From NCBI RefSeq assembly GCF_000169095.1, contig NZ_AAVU01000019.1, positions 62,001 through 126,000 of the forward strand: a stretch of 64,000 nucleotides of DNA, given 5' to 3'. Shown here in pieces: positions 26,655 to 36,400 of the stretch. Numbering within the stretch: position 1 is the first letter of the stretch; every line of letters begins with the position of its first letter. A program made the position numbers and the translations under genes. The stretch is from Lyngbya sp. PCC 8106 (GTDB taxonomy: Bacteria > Cyanobacteriota > Cyanobacteriia > Cyanobacteriales > Microcoleaceae). The notes beneath the pieces were generated by a model. That model worked only from the letters and a program-made list of their open reading frames with translations. It was not told the DNA's origin and did not search any database.

Positions 26655-26905
26655 TTTGTTACCCCTCCCTAACCCTCCCCTAAAAGGAGAGGGAACTGAA
26701 ATAAAGACTTGAGTTAAAGGGAGGATTTATTAATGGTTTTAGATATTTAATACTCTTAAAAATTTCCCCATCGCCTGACCCCCATCCGCACCCCCTTTGT
26801 CCCCCCAATTCTGAGGGGAAAACAATATTCTAAGTCTCCCAATTTTCGAGGGAAAAGAATATTCTAAGTCCCCCATTATTGGGGGATTTAGGGGGCAAGG
26901 GGAAA
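26655..26905. repeat. C/G-rich palindromic intergenic repeats
   Basis: Between the two fusion genes lie a CCTCCC...GGGAGG-type hairpin (about 26660-26700) and two tandem copies of a roughly 40-base segment containing AATATTCTAAGTC and CCC/GGG arms (26820-26900). The last forms CCCCCATTATTGGGGG. These are common cyanobacterial intergenic repeats and could stop transcription from copy 1. Confidence 0.65.
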
Positions 26906-26995
26906 AAGTCATAAATATTAATATAAAATAACAAGATAAGAAAGTTTACAGTTTGGTTGTAAACTAAAACTCATTGGGTGATGGAGAAATCGACA

Positions 26996-28387
26996 ATGAA
27001 CGCTGAGGAACTTTTGGAACGATACACCAAAGGAGAACGAGATTTTGAAGGCGTTGAACTTGCAGGAGCTAGCCTAGATCGCCTCGATTTAAGTGATATC
27101 AACTTACAAAATGCTGATCTGACTGACGCCAATCTCAATGAAACAAAGTTAATGCGAGCAAATCTTTCTCATGCTAACTTAACTTCTGCTAATTTACGGG
27201 GAGATTTGCGTCAAGCTACTCTTTCTTATGCAACTTTAAGTGAAGCAGATTTAGGGCGAGCAAAGCTACATGGAGTTGATTTAACCGGAGCAAATTTAAC
27301 GGGAGCAAATTTAACCGGAGCGAGTCTAAACCATGCGAATTTAAAACAAGCAAACTTTCACAATGCAGACTTAGATGCAGTGAATTTAATTAGTGCAGAT
27401 TTGAGAGGTGCAGACTTAAGTTCAGCCAGTTTGAGTTGGTATGATAAAGTTGTTGCTAATTTAAGTCGAGCAGATTTAACTGAAGCCAACTTATCAGAAG
27501 CTAACTTATGTGGTGCAAATTTACTCGAAACCAATTTAACTCGCGCCAACTTAAACAAAGCCAACTTACAAGATGCCAACTTAATTCGGACAATTCTATT
27601 AGAATCTGATTTAAGTTTAGCAGAACTCAGTAACGCTCGATTACAAGATGCCAACTTAGAAGGAGCCAAACTCCAACAAGCCAACCTCACCGGGATTAAT
27701 TTGTCAAGATTAAATCTAGCGAGAGTAAATCTTAATCGTGCAAACCTCAAAAATGCCAATCTCCTAGAAACCAGTTTTGAGGGCGCAAACCTAAGAATTG
27801 TTAATCTTAATCAAGCGAATTTAATTCGTGCTAATCTGAGTAGAGCGAGTTTAATTGGAGCAGATTTAACCGATGCGAACCTCTACGGGGCGAACCTCGA
27901 AAATGCAGAATTTTTGGGGGCTGTTATGCCCGATGGAGAAATCTGTGAAATGGATACAAGCTTAACTCAACTCACACAAATTCAAGCGATGACACGTCAA
28001 ATTATTCGGACAGAGAAAGCACCCGCCCCCGTTGGCCCATACAATCAAGCGGTAATTGCGAATGGGATGGTATTTGTAGCAGGTCAAATTTCAATTGATC
28101 CCGCAACAAATCAAATTGTTCATCTCAAAGATGTTGCTAAACAAACTCAACAAGTTATGGCGAATTTAGAAGCAGTTTTAAGCGCAGCCGGAGCCAGTTG
28201 GTCAGAAGTCGTAAAAACAACTATTTTCCTCAAAGACATGAATGATTTTGCGGCGATAAATAGCGTTTATGGACAGTATTTTGAAACCGAAAACGCACCT
28301 GCTCGGGCTTGTGTAGAAGTGTCGCGTTTACCCAAAGATGTGTTAGTCGAAATTGATTGTATTGCGATGTTAGAGAATAATTCATAA
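26996..28387 (+). CDS. Pentapeptide-repeat / RidA fusion, copy 2 (active site intact)
   Basis: The 463-residue protein has the same plan as copy 1: the cap MNAEELLERYTKGERDF, about 290 residues of pentapeptide repeats and a C-terminal RidA domain from about residue 334. Here the active-site positions are kept: Tyr349 in APVGPYNQAV, Arg437 in PARACVEV and Glu452 in LVEIDCIA. Imine/enamine deaminase activity is thus plausible. I chose ATG at 26996 by comparison with copy 1; GGAG lies nine bases upstream. The beta-helix is about ten pentapeptides longer than in copy 1. Confidence 0.85.
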   Translation: MNAEELLERYTKGERDFEGVELAGASLDRLDLSDINLQNADLTDANLNETKLMRANLSHANLTSANLRGDLRQATLSYATLSEADLGRAKLHGVDLTGANLTGANLTGASLNHANLKQANFHNADLDAVNLISADLRGADLSSASLSWYDKVVANLSRADLTEANLSEANLCGANLLETNLTRANLNKANLQDANLIRTILLESDLSLAELSNARLQDANLEGAKLQQANLTGINLSRLNLARVNLNRANLKNANLLETSFEGANLRIVNLNQANLIRANLSRASLIGADLTDANLYGANLENAEFLGAVMPDGEICEMDTSLTQLTQIQAMTRQIIRTEKAPAPVGPYNQAVIANGMVFVAGQISIDPATNQIVHLKDVAKQTQQVMANLEAVLSAAGASWSEVVKTTIFLKDMNDFAAINSVYGQYFETENAPARACVEVSRLPKDVLVEIDCIAMLENNS

Positions 28388-28458
28388 TTGCAGACTGTCC
28401 GGAAATACTCCCAACCCACCCGAAACAGCAAATAATCTCTAAATACAGATAAACTTCT

Positions 28459-28482
28459 ATTATTCTGAGCGCAGCGAAGAAT
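28459..28482. repeat. ATTCTGAGCGCAGCGAAGAAT hairpin
   Basis: An imperfect palindrome with ATTCT and AGAAT ends and GCGCAGCG in the centre. It is related to the core of the 67-bp units at 23.1-23.4 kb (ATTCTCAGAGAAGCGAAGAAT). Confidence 0.6.
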
Positions 28483-28626
28483 CTCCCAGAGACTTCATTA
28501 GATTCAGGATGACAGCAGAAAAAATCTAAGTTTTTCCTGACCGTTAAGGTACAATCCTTGCACGTCTACGAGTGTTTAGACCTTTCAAATGTATAATTCA
28601 ATCAATCTATTCAGGAGTGAAACCCG

Positions 28627-29955
28627 ATGAATACGCCGAAAATTTCTTCCGCTTTTTTCCCGGCTTTAGGGAATAGTGATCCCAACAGCAAACAGGATGC
28701 AATTGTCATTTATAGAAGCGAACGTCCACCCGAAGAAATACCTTCTCGGGGTGATGAACGACGTTTTCAAGTCATGCAACAAAACAGCCAACAAAACACG
28801 GATGTTGTTGCTCGAATGGCGACGAATTATCAAAATGCTACAGGTCAGTCATTAAATGCGACAAAAGTGGGTTCTGGTGCATTACCTATCGCGACGATAG
28901 AAGTGACTCGTAATACCCTTCCCGCCCTCGCTGAACAATCAGAAATTGTTGCAGTTATCCCCAACCAAAAAATCAAACTGATTAAACCCCAACAAATCGA
29001 ATATTCTGATTTGATGGCTCAAGAAGAAAAGCAAAAAATGACTTGGGGTTTGCAAGTTTTAGACATTGCTAAAATGTGGGAAACCACTAAAGGAAAAGGC
29101 GTTAAAGTTGCGGTATTAGATACAGGTGTTTATAGTGATCATCCGGCTCTAAAAGATCGAGTCAAAGACTTTATTATTGTAGACCCAAATGGACGACGAA
29201 TTTCAGCAACACCTTATTTTGATGCCGGACAACATGGTACTCATGTTTGTGGAACGATTGGAGGTGGAAAAACTGATAAAGGAGTATCAATTGGTGTTGC
29301 TCCAGAAGTCGATTTATTGGCGGGTGGTGTTTTAATTGGAGATGCAACCTTACAAACCTTAATTGAAGGCATGGCTTGGGCGATTGAAAAAGGCGCTAGC
29401 GTGATTAATATGTCGTTGGGTTTGACTTATTATGAACCCTTGTTTGCTGAAGTTTTTGATATGCTTCTCAACCAATTTAATGTGTTACCTGTTGTTGCGA
29501 TTGGTAACGAAAATCACGGTAATACCAGTTCACCCGGAAGCGCTCATAATGCCTTTTCAATTGGGGCATTAGAAAAGTATCCTAATGATGAATTAGGAAT
29601 TGCCTTTTTTAGTAGTGGTGCGAGTTTAGTTTTCCCTGAAGATTCGCCGAATAAATGGGTAACAAAACCCGATGTTGCAGCACCAGGAACTCAGGTTTAT
29701 TCTTGTATTCCTCCGGTTCAACAGCCCAATGGAATTTATCAATATACTTACATGGATGGAACTTCAATGGCGACACCTCATGTTGCTGGTGTTGTGGCGT
29801 TGTTAATGTCAGCTTGTCCGAAAGCACCTTTGAGTGCAATTATGAAAGCCCTCGAAGAAACCGCCTATCATCCCGGTGGTGAAGAAATGCGCCCAGATAA
29901 TCGTTGGGGTTGGGGTCAAATTCAACCAGTAAAAGCGTTAGAAGCACTTAAATAA
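28627..29955 (+). CDS. Subtilisin-like serine protease (S8)
   Basis: The 442-residue protein has the full catalytic triad of subtilases: Asp in VAVLDTGVYSDHP (near 165), His in GQHGTHVCGTIGG (near 204) and Ser in DGTSMATPHVAG (near 379). The first 110 residues look like an I9-type propeptide ending in ALAEQSEIVAVIPNQ. No signal peptide is seen, so it may work inside the cell or leave by another route. The start is ATG at 28627, with AGGAG nine bases upstream. The next gene encodes an I9-like protein. Confidence 0.9.
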   Translation: MNTPKISSAFFPALGNSDPNSKQDAIVIYRSERPPEEIPSRGDERRFQVMQQNSQQNTDVVARMATNYQNATGQSLNATKVGSGALPIATIEVTRNTLPALAEQSEIVAVIPNQKIKLIKPQQIEYSDLMAQEEKQKMTWGLQVLDIAKMWETTKGKGVKVAVLDTGVYSDHPALKDRVKDFIIVDPNGRRISATPYFDAGQHGTHVCGTIGGGKTDKGVSIGVAPEVDLLAGGVLIGDATLQTLIEGMAWAIEKGASVINMSLGLTYYEPLFAEVFDMLLNQFNVLPVVAIGNENHGNTSSPGSAHNAFSIGALEKYPNDELGIAFFSSGASLVFPEDSPNKWVTKPDVAAPGTQVYSCIPPVQQPNGIYQYTYMDGTSMATPHVAGVVALLMSACPKAPLSAIMKALEETAYHPGGEEMRPDNRWGWGQIQPVKALEALK

Positions 29956-30057
29956 TTAGTCACCAGTGTAGGGGAGGTTTACGAATGTATGTTTCTTACA
30001 AACAATATTAATAAACCTGCCCTTGCTCTTTTTTTCTATTAATTTAGAGTGAATTGA

Positions 30058-30076
30058 GGGTGCAAGCCTTGCGCCC
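30058..30076. repeat. GGGTGCAAGCCTTGCGCCC palindromic repeat
   Basis: A third copy of the GGGCGCAAG palindrome, with one G-T mismatch in the stem, between the protease gene and the I9-like gene. Confidence 0.7.
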
Positions 30077-30174
30077 CTAAAAGTTTTTTATCGGCGATGA
30101 TTTCTTTCCTCTGGTTGATTCAATCTGCTGAATTTCCTAATACAATGATCAGTGAAGTTCATGTACTCAACTCT

Positions 30175-30486
30175 ATGAAAATTAGCTCAGAATTTGCAGT
30201 CCGGTTAACTCGTCTGAACTCAAATAAAATGATTCGAGTTATTGTTTTTTTGGAAACAGAAACTGAAGCCCAACAAAAATCTCCCCAGGAAGTTCAAGAA
30301 ATTGCGGAAAATAAACTTAATAATATTCGCCCAATTCTAACAAAATATCAAGCAGAACTTCTGAGCGAACATCCGAATATTTTTGGTTCTATTGGGGTGA
30401 ATATTACCGTTGCTGGAGTTTATGCTTTGCTGGAGTCGCCGTCTGTAAAAATGATCATGGAAGATCAGGGGATTTTTCCTCGTTAA
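30175..30486 (+). CDS. Small I9-propeptide-like protein
   Basis: The 103-residue protein starts MKISSEFAVRLTRLNSNKM. It ends with ITVAGVYALLESPSVKMIME followed by DQG, which resembles the end of subtilisin propeptides and I9 inhibitors (an aL..sPsVk.i.eDq pattern). There is no protease domain. Sitting 219 bases after a subtilase whose own N-terminus looks like a propeptide, it could inhibit or chaperone that enzyme. This is inference. In-frame ATGs at 30097 and 30145 are alternative starts; the domain begins right at the one chosen. Confidence 0.5.
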   Translation: MKISSEFAVRLTRLNSNKMIRVIVFLETETEAQQKSPQEVQEIAENKLNNIRPILTKYQAELLSEHPNIFGSIGVNITVAGVYALLESPSVKMIMEDQGIFPR

Positions 30487-30586
30487 TTGTTAAGATTTCA
30501 GCATCATTATTCCCAAAATTTGAATAGATATGTCACAATAACACTTACCATCTCTCAATGATATCAAGGGTTATTGTCAAGCATCC

Positions 30587-32587
30587 ATGTCAACTCCCCG
30601 CATCCATCCCGACACCATAGAAGAAGTAAAACAGAGGGCGGATATCTACGATGTCGTTTCTGAACGAGTTGTCCTCAAACGTCAAGGGAAAGATTTTGCG
30701 GGGTTGTGTCCATTTCACGAAGAAAAAAGCCCCAGTTTTACCGTCAGTACCAACAAACAGATGTATTACTGTTTTGGCTGTGGGGCGGGTGGAAATGCGA
30801 TAAAATTCTTGATGGAGTTGGATAAATCTTCGTTTGCAGATGTTGTTTTGGACTTGGCGCGTCGTTATCAGGTTTCGGTGAAAACGGAGTCTCCTGAACA
30901 ACGTCAAGAGTTACAACAAAAGCTTTCTCTACGAGAACAACTTTATGAGATTTTAGCAATTGCAACGAGCTTTTATCAACACGCTTTGTCTCAGTCTCAA
31001 GGAATAGAAGCACTCGATTATTTAACTTCTAAAAGACGCTTAAGTACAGAAACTATTCAACACTTTCAACTCGGTTACGCCCCCAAAGGTTGGGAAATGC
31101 TTTATGATTATTTAGTCGAACAAAAGCATTTTCCGGTTCATTTAGTCGAACAAGCGGGTTTAATTCTTCCTCGCAAAAAAGGGAATGGTTATTATGATCG
31201 ATTTCGCGATCGCTTGATGATTCCGATTCACGATATTCAAGGGCGAGTGATTGGGTTTGGGGGAAGAACATTATCCGATGAACAACCGAAGTATTTGAAC
31301 TCTCCAGAGACGGAGTTATTTGATAAAGGGAAAACATTATTTGGGTTAGACAAGGCAAAAACAGCAATTTCTAAGCAGGATAAAGCAGTGGTTGTTGAGG
31401 GGTATTTTGATGTGATTGCCCTCCATGCTGCTGGAATTGAAAATGTTGTGGCGGCACTAGGAACGGCGTTGAGTATGACTCAAGTTCGGCAACTTTTACG
31501 CTATAGCGAATCTAAACAAATTATCCTCAATTTCGATGCAGATACAGCCGGGGCAAAAGCAGCTGAACGGGCAATCGGAGAGATTGAAAATTTGGCGTAT
31601 CAAGGCAGTGTACAACTGCGGATTTTGAATCTCAGTGATGGAAAAGATGCCGATGAATTTTTATATAGTTCTTCGTCAGAAGATTATCAAAATTTATTAG
31701 AAAATGCGCCCTTGTGGATTGACTGGCAAATTAGTCAGATGTTAGTCGGGCGAGATTTAACCAAAGTGGTAGAAGCGCAACAAGTCGCACAAAATATGGT
31801 AAAATTGTTGCAGAAAATTGAACAAGATCTTCAGCGATCGCAATATATTCAGTCTTGTGCAGCCATTTTAAGTCAAGGAGAAGTACGGTTAATTCCATTT
31901 CTCGTTAAAACGCTACAAAAGCAGCTTCAAAAGTTGCGACGACGGGATGAATTTAAAGCGGAAGAATCTTCAGATATCGAACTTCCAGTTTTAGCTGAAC
32001 AGAGTTTATTACCCGAAGCTGAGGCGTTACTGCTGCGAATTTATCTACACTGTTCACAGCATCGTCAGACGATTGTGGAAGCGTTAGAAATCGGAAATTT
32101 ACAGTTTAGTTTTTCCCATCATCGCTTTTTGTGGCGAAATATTTTGGAAATCGAAGAAAATTCAGAAGGAGCAATTGAATCAATTGATTTAATTTCGAGA
32201 TTACAAGATCATTTGTTAGAGTTTCCTGATCAGCAGCAACAAATCGATCATTTACTTTATTTAGACGATAAACCAATCGCCAATTTGAGACGGACACCGT
32301 TGGAAATTCGGGCGGCGATCGCATCAATGGAGTTAACCCTGTGTCGAAAGCGGCGTAGTTTAGCCTCGCATATGTGGCAAAATACAGATTGCACTGAAAA
32401 CCTGGAATTATCGAAAATGTACCATGAGGAGCTTCTAGCGGCGCATCAACGCATTAAAGAGTTAGAACCCCTGTGTTCTGCAAAGTCCCAAGACTTAGCG
32501 ACGGTACCCGTCGGAGAATCAGAATTACCGATAAGTGCCACATTGAGAGCGATCGCCAACTCTAGACTCTGTGGTAAGATTAAATGA
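30587..32587 (+). CDS. dnaG: DNA primase
   Basis: The 666-residue protein makes RNA primers at the replication fork. The N-terminal CHC2 zinc finger is Cys41, His44, Cys62 and Cys65 (CPFHEEKSPSF, then YYCFGCGAGGN). The Toprim catalytic domain starts near residue 265 with VVVEGYFDVIALH and continues with the metal-binding acidic residues in ILNFDADTAG. The C-terminal 200 residues are the helicase-binding region. Length and order are normal. The start is ATG at 30587. Confidence 0.95.
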   Translation: MSTPRIHPDTIEEVKQRADIYDVVSERVVLKRQGKDFAGLCPFHEEKSPSFTVSTNKQMYYCFGCGAGGNAIKFLMELDKSSFADVVLDLARRYQVSVKTESPEQRQELQQKLSLREQLYEILAIATSFYQHALSQSQGIEALDYLTSKRRLSTETIQHFQLGYAPKGWEMLYDYLVEQKHFPVHLVEQAGLILPRKKGNGYYDRFRDRLMIPIHDIQGRVIGFGGRTLSDEQPKYLNSPETELFDKGKTLFGLDKAKTAISKQDKAVVVEGYFDVIALHAAGIENVVAALGTALSMTQVRQLLRYSESKQIILNFDADTAGAKAAERAIGEIENLAYQGSVQLRILNLSDGKDADEFLYSSSSEDYQNLLENAPLWIDWQISQMLVGRDLTKVVEAQQVAQNMVKLLQKIEQDLQRSQYIQSCAAILSQGEVRLIPFLVKTLQKQLQKLRRRDEFKAEESSDIELPVLAEQSLLPEAEALLLRIYLHCSQHRQTIVEALEIGNLQFSFSHHRFLWRNILEIEENSEGAIESIDLISRLQDHLLEFPDQQQQIDHLLYLDDKPIANLRRTPLEIRAAIASMELTLCRKRRSLASHMWQNTDCTENLELSKMYHEELLAAHQRIKELEPLCSAKSQDLATVPVGESELPISATLRAIANSRLCGKIK

Positions 32588-33074
32588 AAAGGAGCAAAAA
32601 AACTGCGGTTTTCAAGGGTTAATCTCATGTATTAATATTGTAGTATAAACGTCGTTGTTTTCGAGGGGTTGAACAGAAGTCAAGTCACAGATTATCCAGC
32701 AATATATAACGGGAACCCTAAATCCGATCTTAGGTCAATAGAAGGAAGAAACCCAGACCTTTGATGAAGAAATTTTAATAATCCTCCGTCGCCTTTATCT
32801 GATTAAACCTATTCTTAAAATTTCCTCATATTTCCCTTGTTTTCCGGAAGTAAACTGCTCAATCTAGAAAACTTGATTAAGATTGGAAGTTATTTTCATC
32901 TTATTCAAGTTTTGAGAAAAATATTCTCGCAGTGAATAGAATTTAACATCCGCCTTTCACTCCCTTTTTATTTTTTTAAAATCAAGTTGATTTCTGTGTA
33001 ATGTGAGAACTCAGCTTTGGGGAGATGTGAGCGAATGTCTAACGAAAACCTAAAACTCTAAAAAGGAGCTTACC
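32588..33074. other. AT-rich intergenic region after dnaG
   Basis: The interval is AT-rich, has stops in all frames and shows no clear repeat. An AAAGGAG at 33061-33067 belongs to the small secreted protein that follows. I see no terminator with a good T-tract after dnaG. Confidence 0.6.
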
Positions 33075-33320
33075 ATGTCGTACAGAACACTATTTTGTTT
33101 AGGATTTACTACATTATTAGCAGTAAGTTTGATGCCTACAATGGCAGTTAGAGCAATAACAAAGCCAATAACTTATAATATTGTACCATCACACACCGTT
33201 AATGAGCAACACGGTCAAGTTTCTTTAGAAAAAGATAAATCAACGAGTTTGGTCTTTGCTAGTGAAGAAACAAAGTCAACTGGAGTTCCTCAAGGCTCGT
33301 CTCGTCCACCGAGAGGATAA
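33075..33320 (+). CDS. Small secreted protein, unknown function
   Basis: The 81-residue protein has a signal peptide (MSYRTLFCLGFTTLLAVSLM, cleavage near VRA at about residue 27). The mature part is polar, about 54 residues, ending GVPQGSSRPPRG. A strong AAAGGAG lies eight bases before ATG 33075, which supports real translation. I do not recognise the family. The Arg/Pro/Gly tail is reminiscent of the N-terminal linker of DUF928 proteins, so this may be a shortened member, but the evidence is weak. Confidence 0.55.
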   Translation: MSYRTLFCLGFTTLLAVSLMPTMAVRAITKPITYNIVPSHTVNEQHGQVSLEKDKSTSLVFASEETKSTGVPQGSSRPPRG

Positions 33321-33452
33321 ACTATCTAATCAACCCTTAGTGTGTGACATTTCTAAACTTTGTCAAGATATAATATCGATTCCATCCGCAATCAAGTCCG
33401 TAATCAAAATTAACTCACCTGATTTTTTAGGTGCAGTTTTTTATGAGATTGT

Positions 33453-36400
33453 TTAATTAGGAGTAATCTGTTCACAAAGTACCTGATCGGTTTGATCAAC
33501 CGTCGAATTATATTTTAAATAATCATTAAATTGAATACAAATCTGTCGAAGCAAAAAATTAATACTGTTAAATTTGCTAGTATCTAACTTCCAGAAAACA
33601 ACTCGATTTTGTTGATCTGTGGCGACCAAAGTTTGAGCATCGGGACTGAAACTCACCGAGAGTATCGGCGCTGAACCAACTCTCAAAGTCGAAATTAAAT
33701 TTCCGTAGCGATCCCAGAGTTTTACCGTACCGTCGCTACTTGCAGAAGCAATAATTTCACCATTCGGACTAAAACTAACCTCATAAATTTCCCCTGTATG
33801 TCCACCCACTGCTGTTCTTGTATTTAGCCTTTTCCAGGTAGTATTTTGACCTTTCCAGAAGTCGAGAGATCGATCAGCCATCGCCGCCACAATCAGTTGT
33901 TCATCCCCACGAGAAGGGCTAAAACTGACTGATGAAAATTTATTTCCATTCCCAATTAGTGTTTGTAGACGTTTACCATCACGGTTCCACAGAATAATTG
34001 TATTATCATCACTCGCTGATGCAATCAACTGACTATCAGAACTAAAACTGAGATCATTGATCTGTTTTTGATGTCCTTGAAGCATCTGTAAAAGATTACC
34101 CCTATTATCCCAAAGTCTAACAATCTGATCCTCACTAGCCGTAGCAATTAGTGTTCCATCCGGACTAAATTTAACTGTCCAAACCGGAGCATTATGAGGT
34201 AAGTTTTTGATCACTTCACCCTGAAGATTCCAAAGTTTTACCGTTTGATCCTGACTCGCAGAAGCGATCAGTTTACCATTCGGACTAAAACTAATATTAT
34301 TAACAATATCTCGATGTGCTGAAAAGGAGAGTTGCGTACTCAATTTATAAGGAAGCTGTTGTTTTATCTTCCGATGCACTTTCCATAAAATTACTTGATT
34401 CTTTGCACTTACAGAAGCAATAATCTCACCATCTGGACTAAAAATAGGACTGTAAACTTTTTTATCTGGTTGAAAAACCTGAGGAATACCATTCAAGTTC
34501 CATAGTCTTACGGTGCTATCTCGACTCGCAGAAACAAGCATTTGATTATCCGGTGTAAAACTGACCTGATTGACAGCATCTCGATGACCTCGAATCGTGG
34601 TTTTTAAGATTCCTTCCCGGCTCCAAAAAATAATCTTACCATTAATGTCTGCTGTCACAATACATTGACTATCCGGACTATAACTAATACTATAAACGGG
34701 GTGTTTATGTTCCTCTAAACTATTCAAAAGTTGACCTTGACGACCCCAGAGTTTAACCTTTTGATCTGCACTAGCAGATGCAATCGTCTGACTATCCGGA
34801 CTAAAAGCAATACTCCAAATTTTTCCTTCGTGAGCTTTGAAGGTTTTCAGCAGTTGACCTTGACGGTTCCAAAAGATTAAAGTTCCATTTTCATCTGCGG
34901 AGACAATCAGTTTACCATCCGGACTAAAAATTACGCTAGAAACCGGACTTTTATGTTCTTTTAAAGTGGTAATTAAAGTCCCATCAAGCCTCCAAAGTTT
35001 GACTGTGTTATCCCTGCTTGCAGAAGCAATCGTTTGACCATCCGGACTAAAATTGACCCACTGAACAACATCTTCATGTCCTCTAATTGTTTGAATTATA
35101 GTTCCCTCTCGTGTCCAGAGTTTAATCGTTTTATCTAAGCTTGCTGAAGCTATTATTTGACTATTAGGACTGAAGGTTACATATAAAATTGCTGCATCAT
35201 GTCCTTCTATTTCCTTAATAAGTTGACCCCTCAAGTTCCAAAGTTTAATTTTTTTATCTTCTCCCGCAGAAGCAATAAGTTGACCATCGTTGCTCACACT
35301 CACTCCAATTGCATTACCGAAATCTCCCTCTAATCTATTCCGTTCTTGGAGTAAATTTACCACGGCCCAAAGTTTATGTAAAGTTTCTTTTTCTAAAGAA
35401 GATTCAGTAAAGCTTTCTCTGAAATATTTTGCTCCTCTTAAAATACTTAAAGAAGCTTCCAACTGATTGTTATCAATTAAAAAAGCAGTATAGTTAAAGT
35501 TTGCAGTTTCAATATTTTGACTTCTGAGTTGAGCTTTTTGTTCTCTCACCGTGATGGTACTGAGGATTGCTGTAGCCGAAAGAATAACCATTGCTAAACT
35601 TACACCCAATGATAGAATTAACTGTTTTTTCTTCCGTTGAATATTCGCTTGTGCTTCTTTGAGTCTTTGTTGAAGAACTTGATTAAGTTTTTCTTCTACT
35701 TCTTTACGTTCGGCTTCTGCTTGCTCTCGTTTTCTGCGTTCGTAATTTCGTTGAGCAATAATTTCTTCACTATGTTGTTGACGAATAAAGTAAACTAAGT
35801 AATCGTGAACTAACTGATAACGTTCTACGGGTATTTCTGGAAATAAACAGACTAAACCTGAAGCGACAAATATCTTGAGAATAGTATCTAAATCATGGGT
35901 TTTTTGTTCTAGATATTGAGCAAGTTCTCTGATTTCTCGAATTAAATCTGAGCGGGTTTTTAAGGGACGAGTATTGTTCTCATCAGTCAACAAATAAAGC
36001 ACTAATTCCGCCAATTGTTTATTTTCAGTACCACATTCATCAATCACTTCCTCCAAATATTTTTCTTCAAGCTTGCGAGTTGGCCCCTCTCTTTGATATT
36101 GTTCTAGCGTAGTAATTTCCATGGCTTGGAGCTGGGCACCAACGACTTGTAATTGAATCGGACGAACTTCATTTGATTCTTGAGCTAAATCTTTTACTAA
36201 TTCATCAATTAAAGCTGCTTCTGGCTTAAGTTGAGTAGTTTCTGTTAATTGATTAATTACAGATTTGGCTTCATCTGGCGAAAAATTTCCGATATGATAG
36301 AGAATACTTTTATCCAGAACATTATCATTCACCGCTTCAAAGTATTTGAGACGATTGGCTTCTAGCAAATAGTGTAAGTAGTCTTGTCTTAAAGAAAGAA

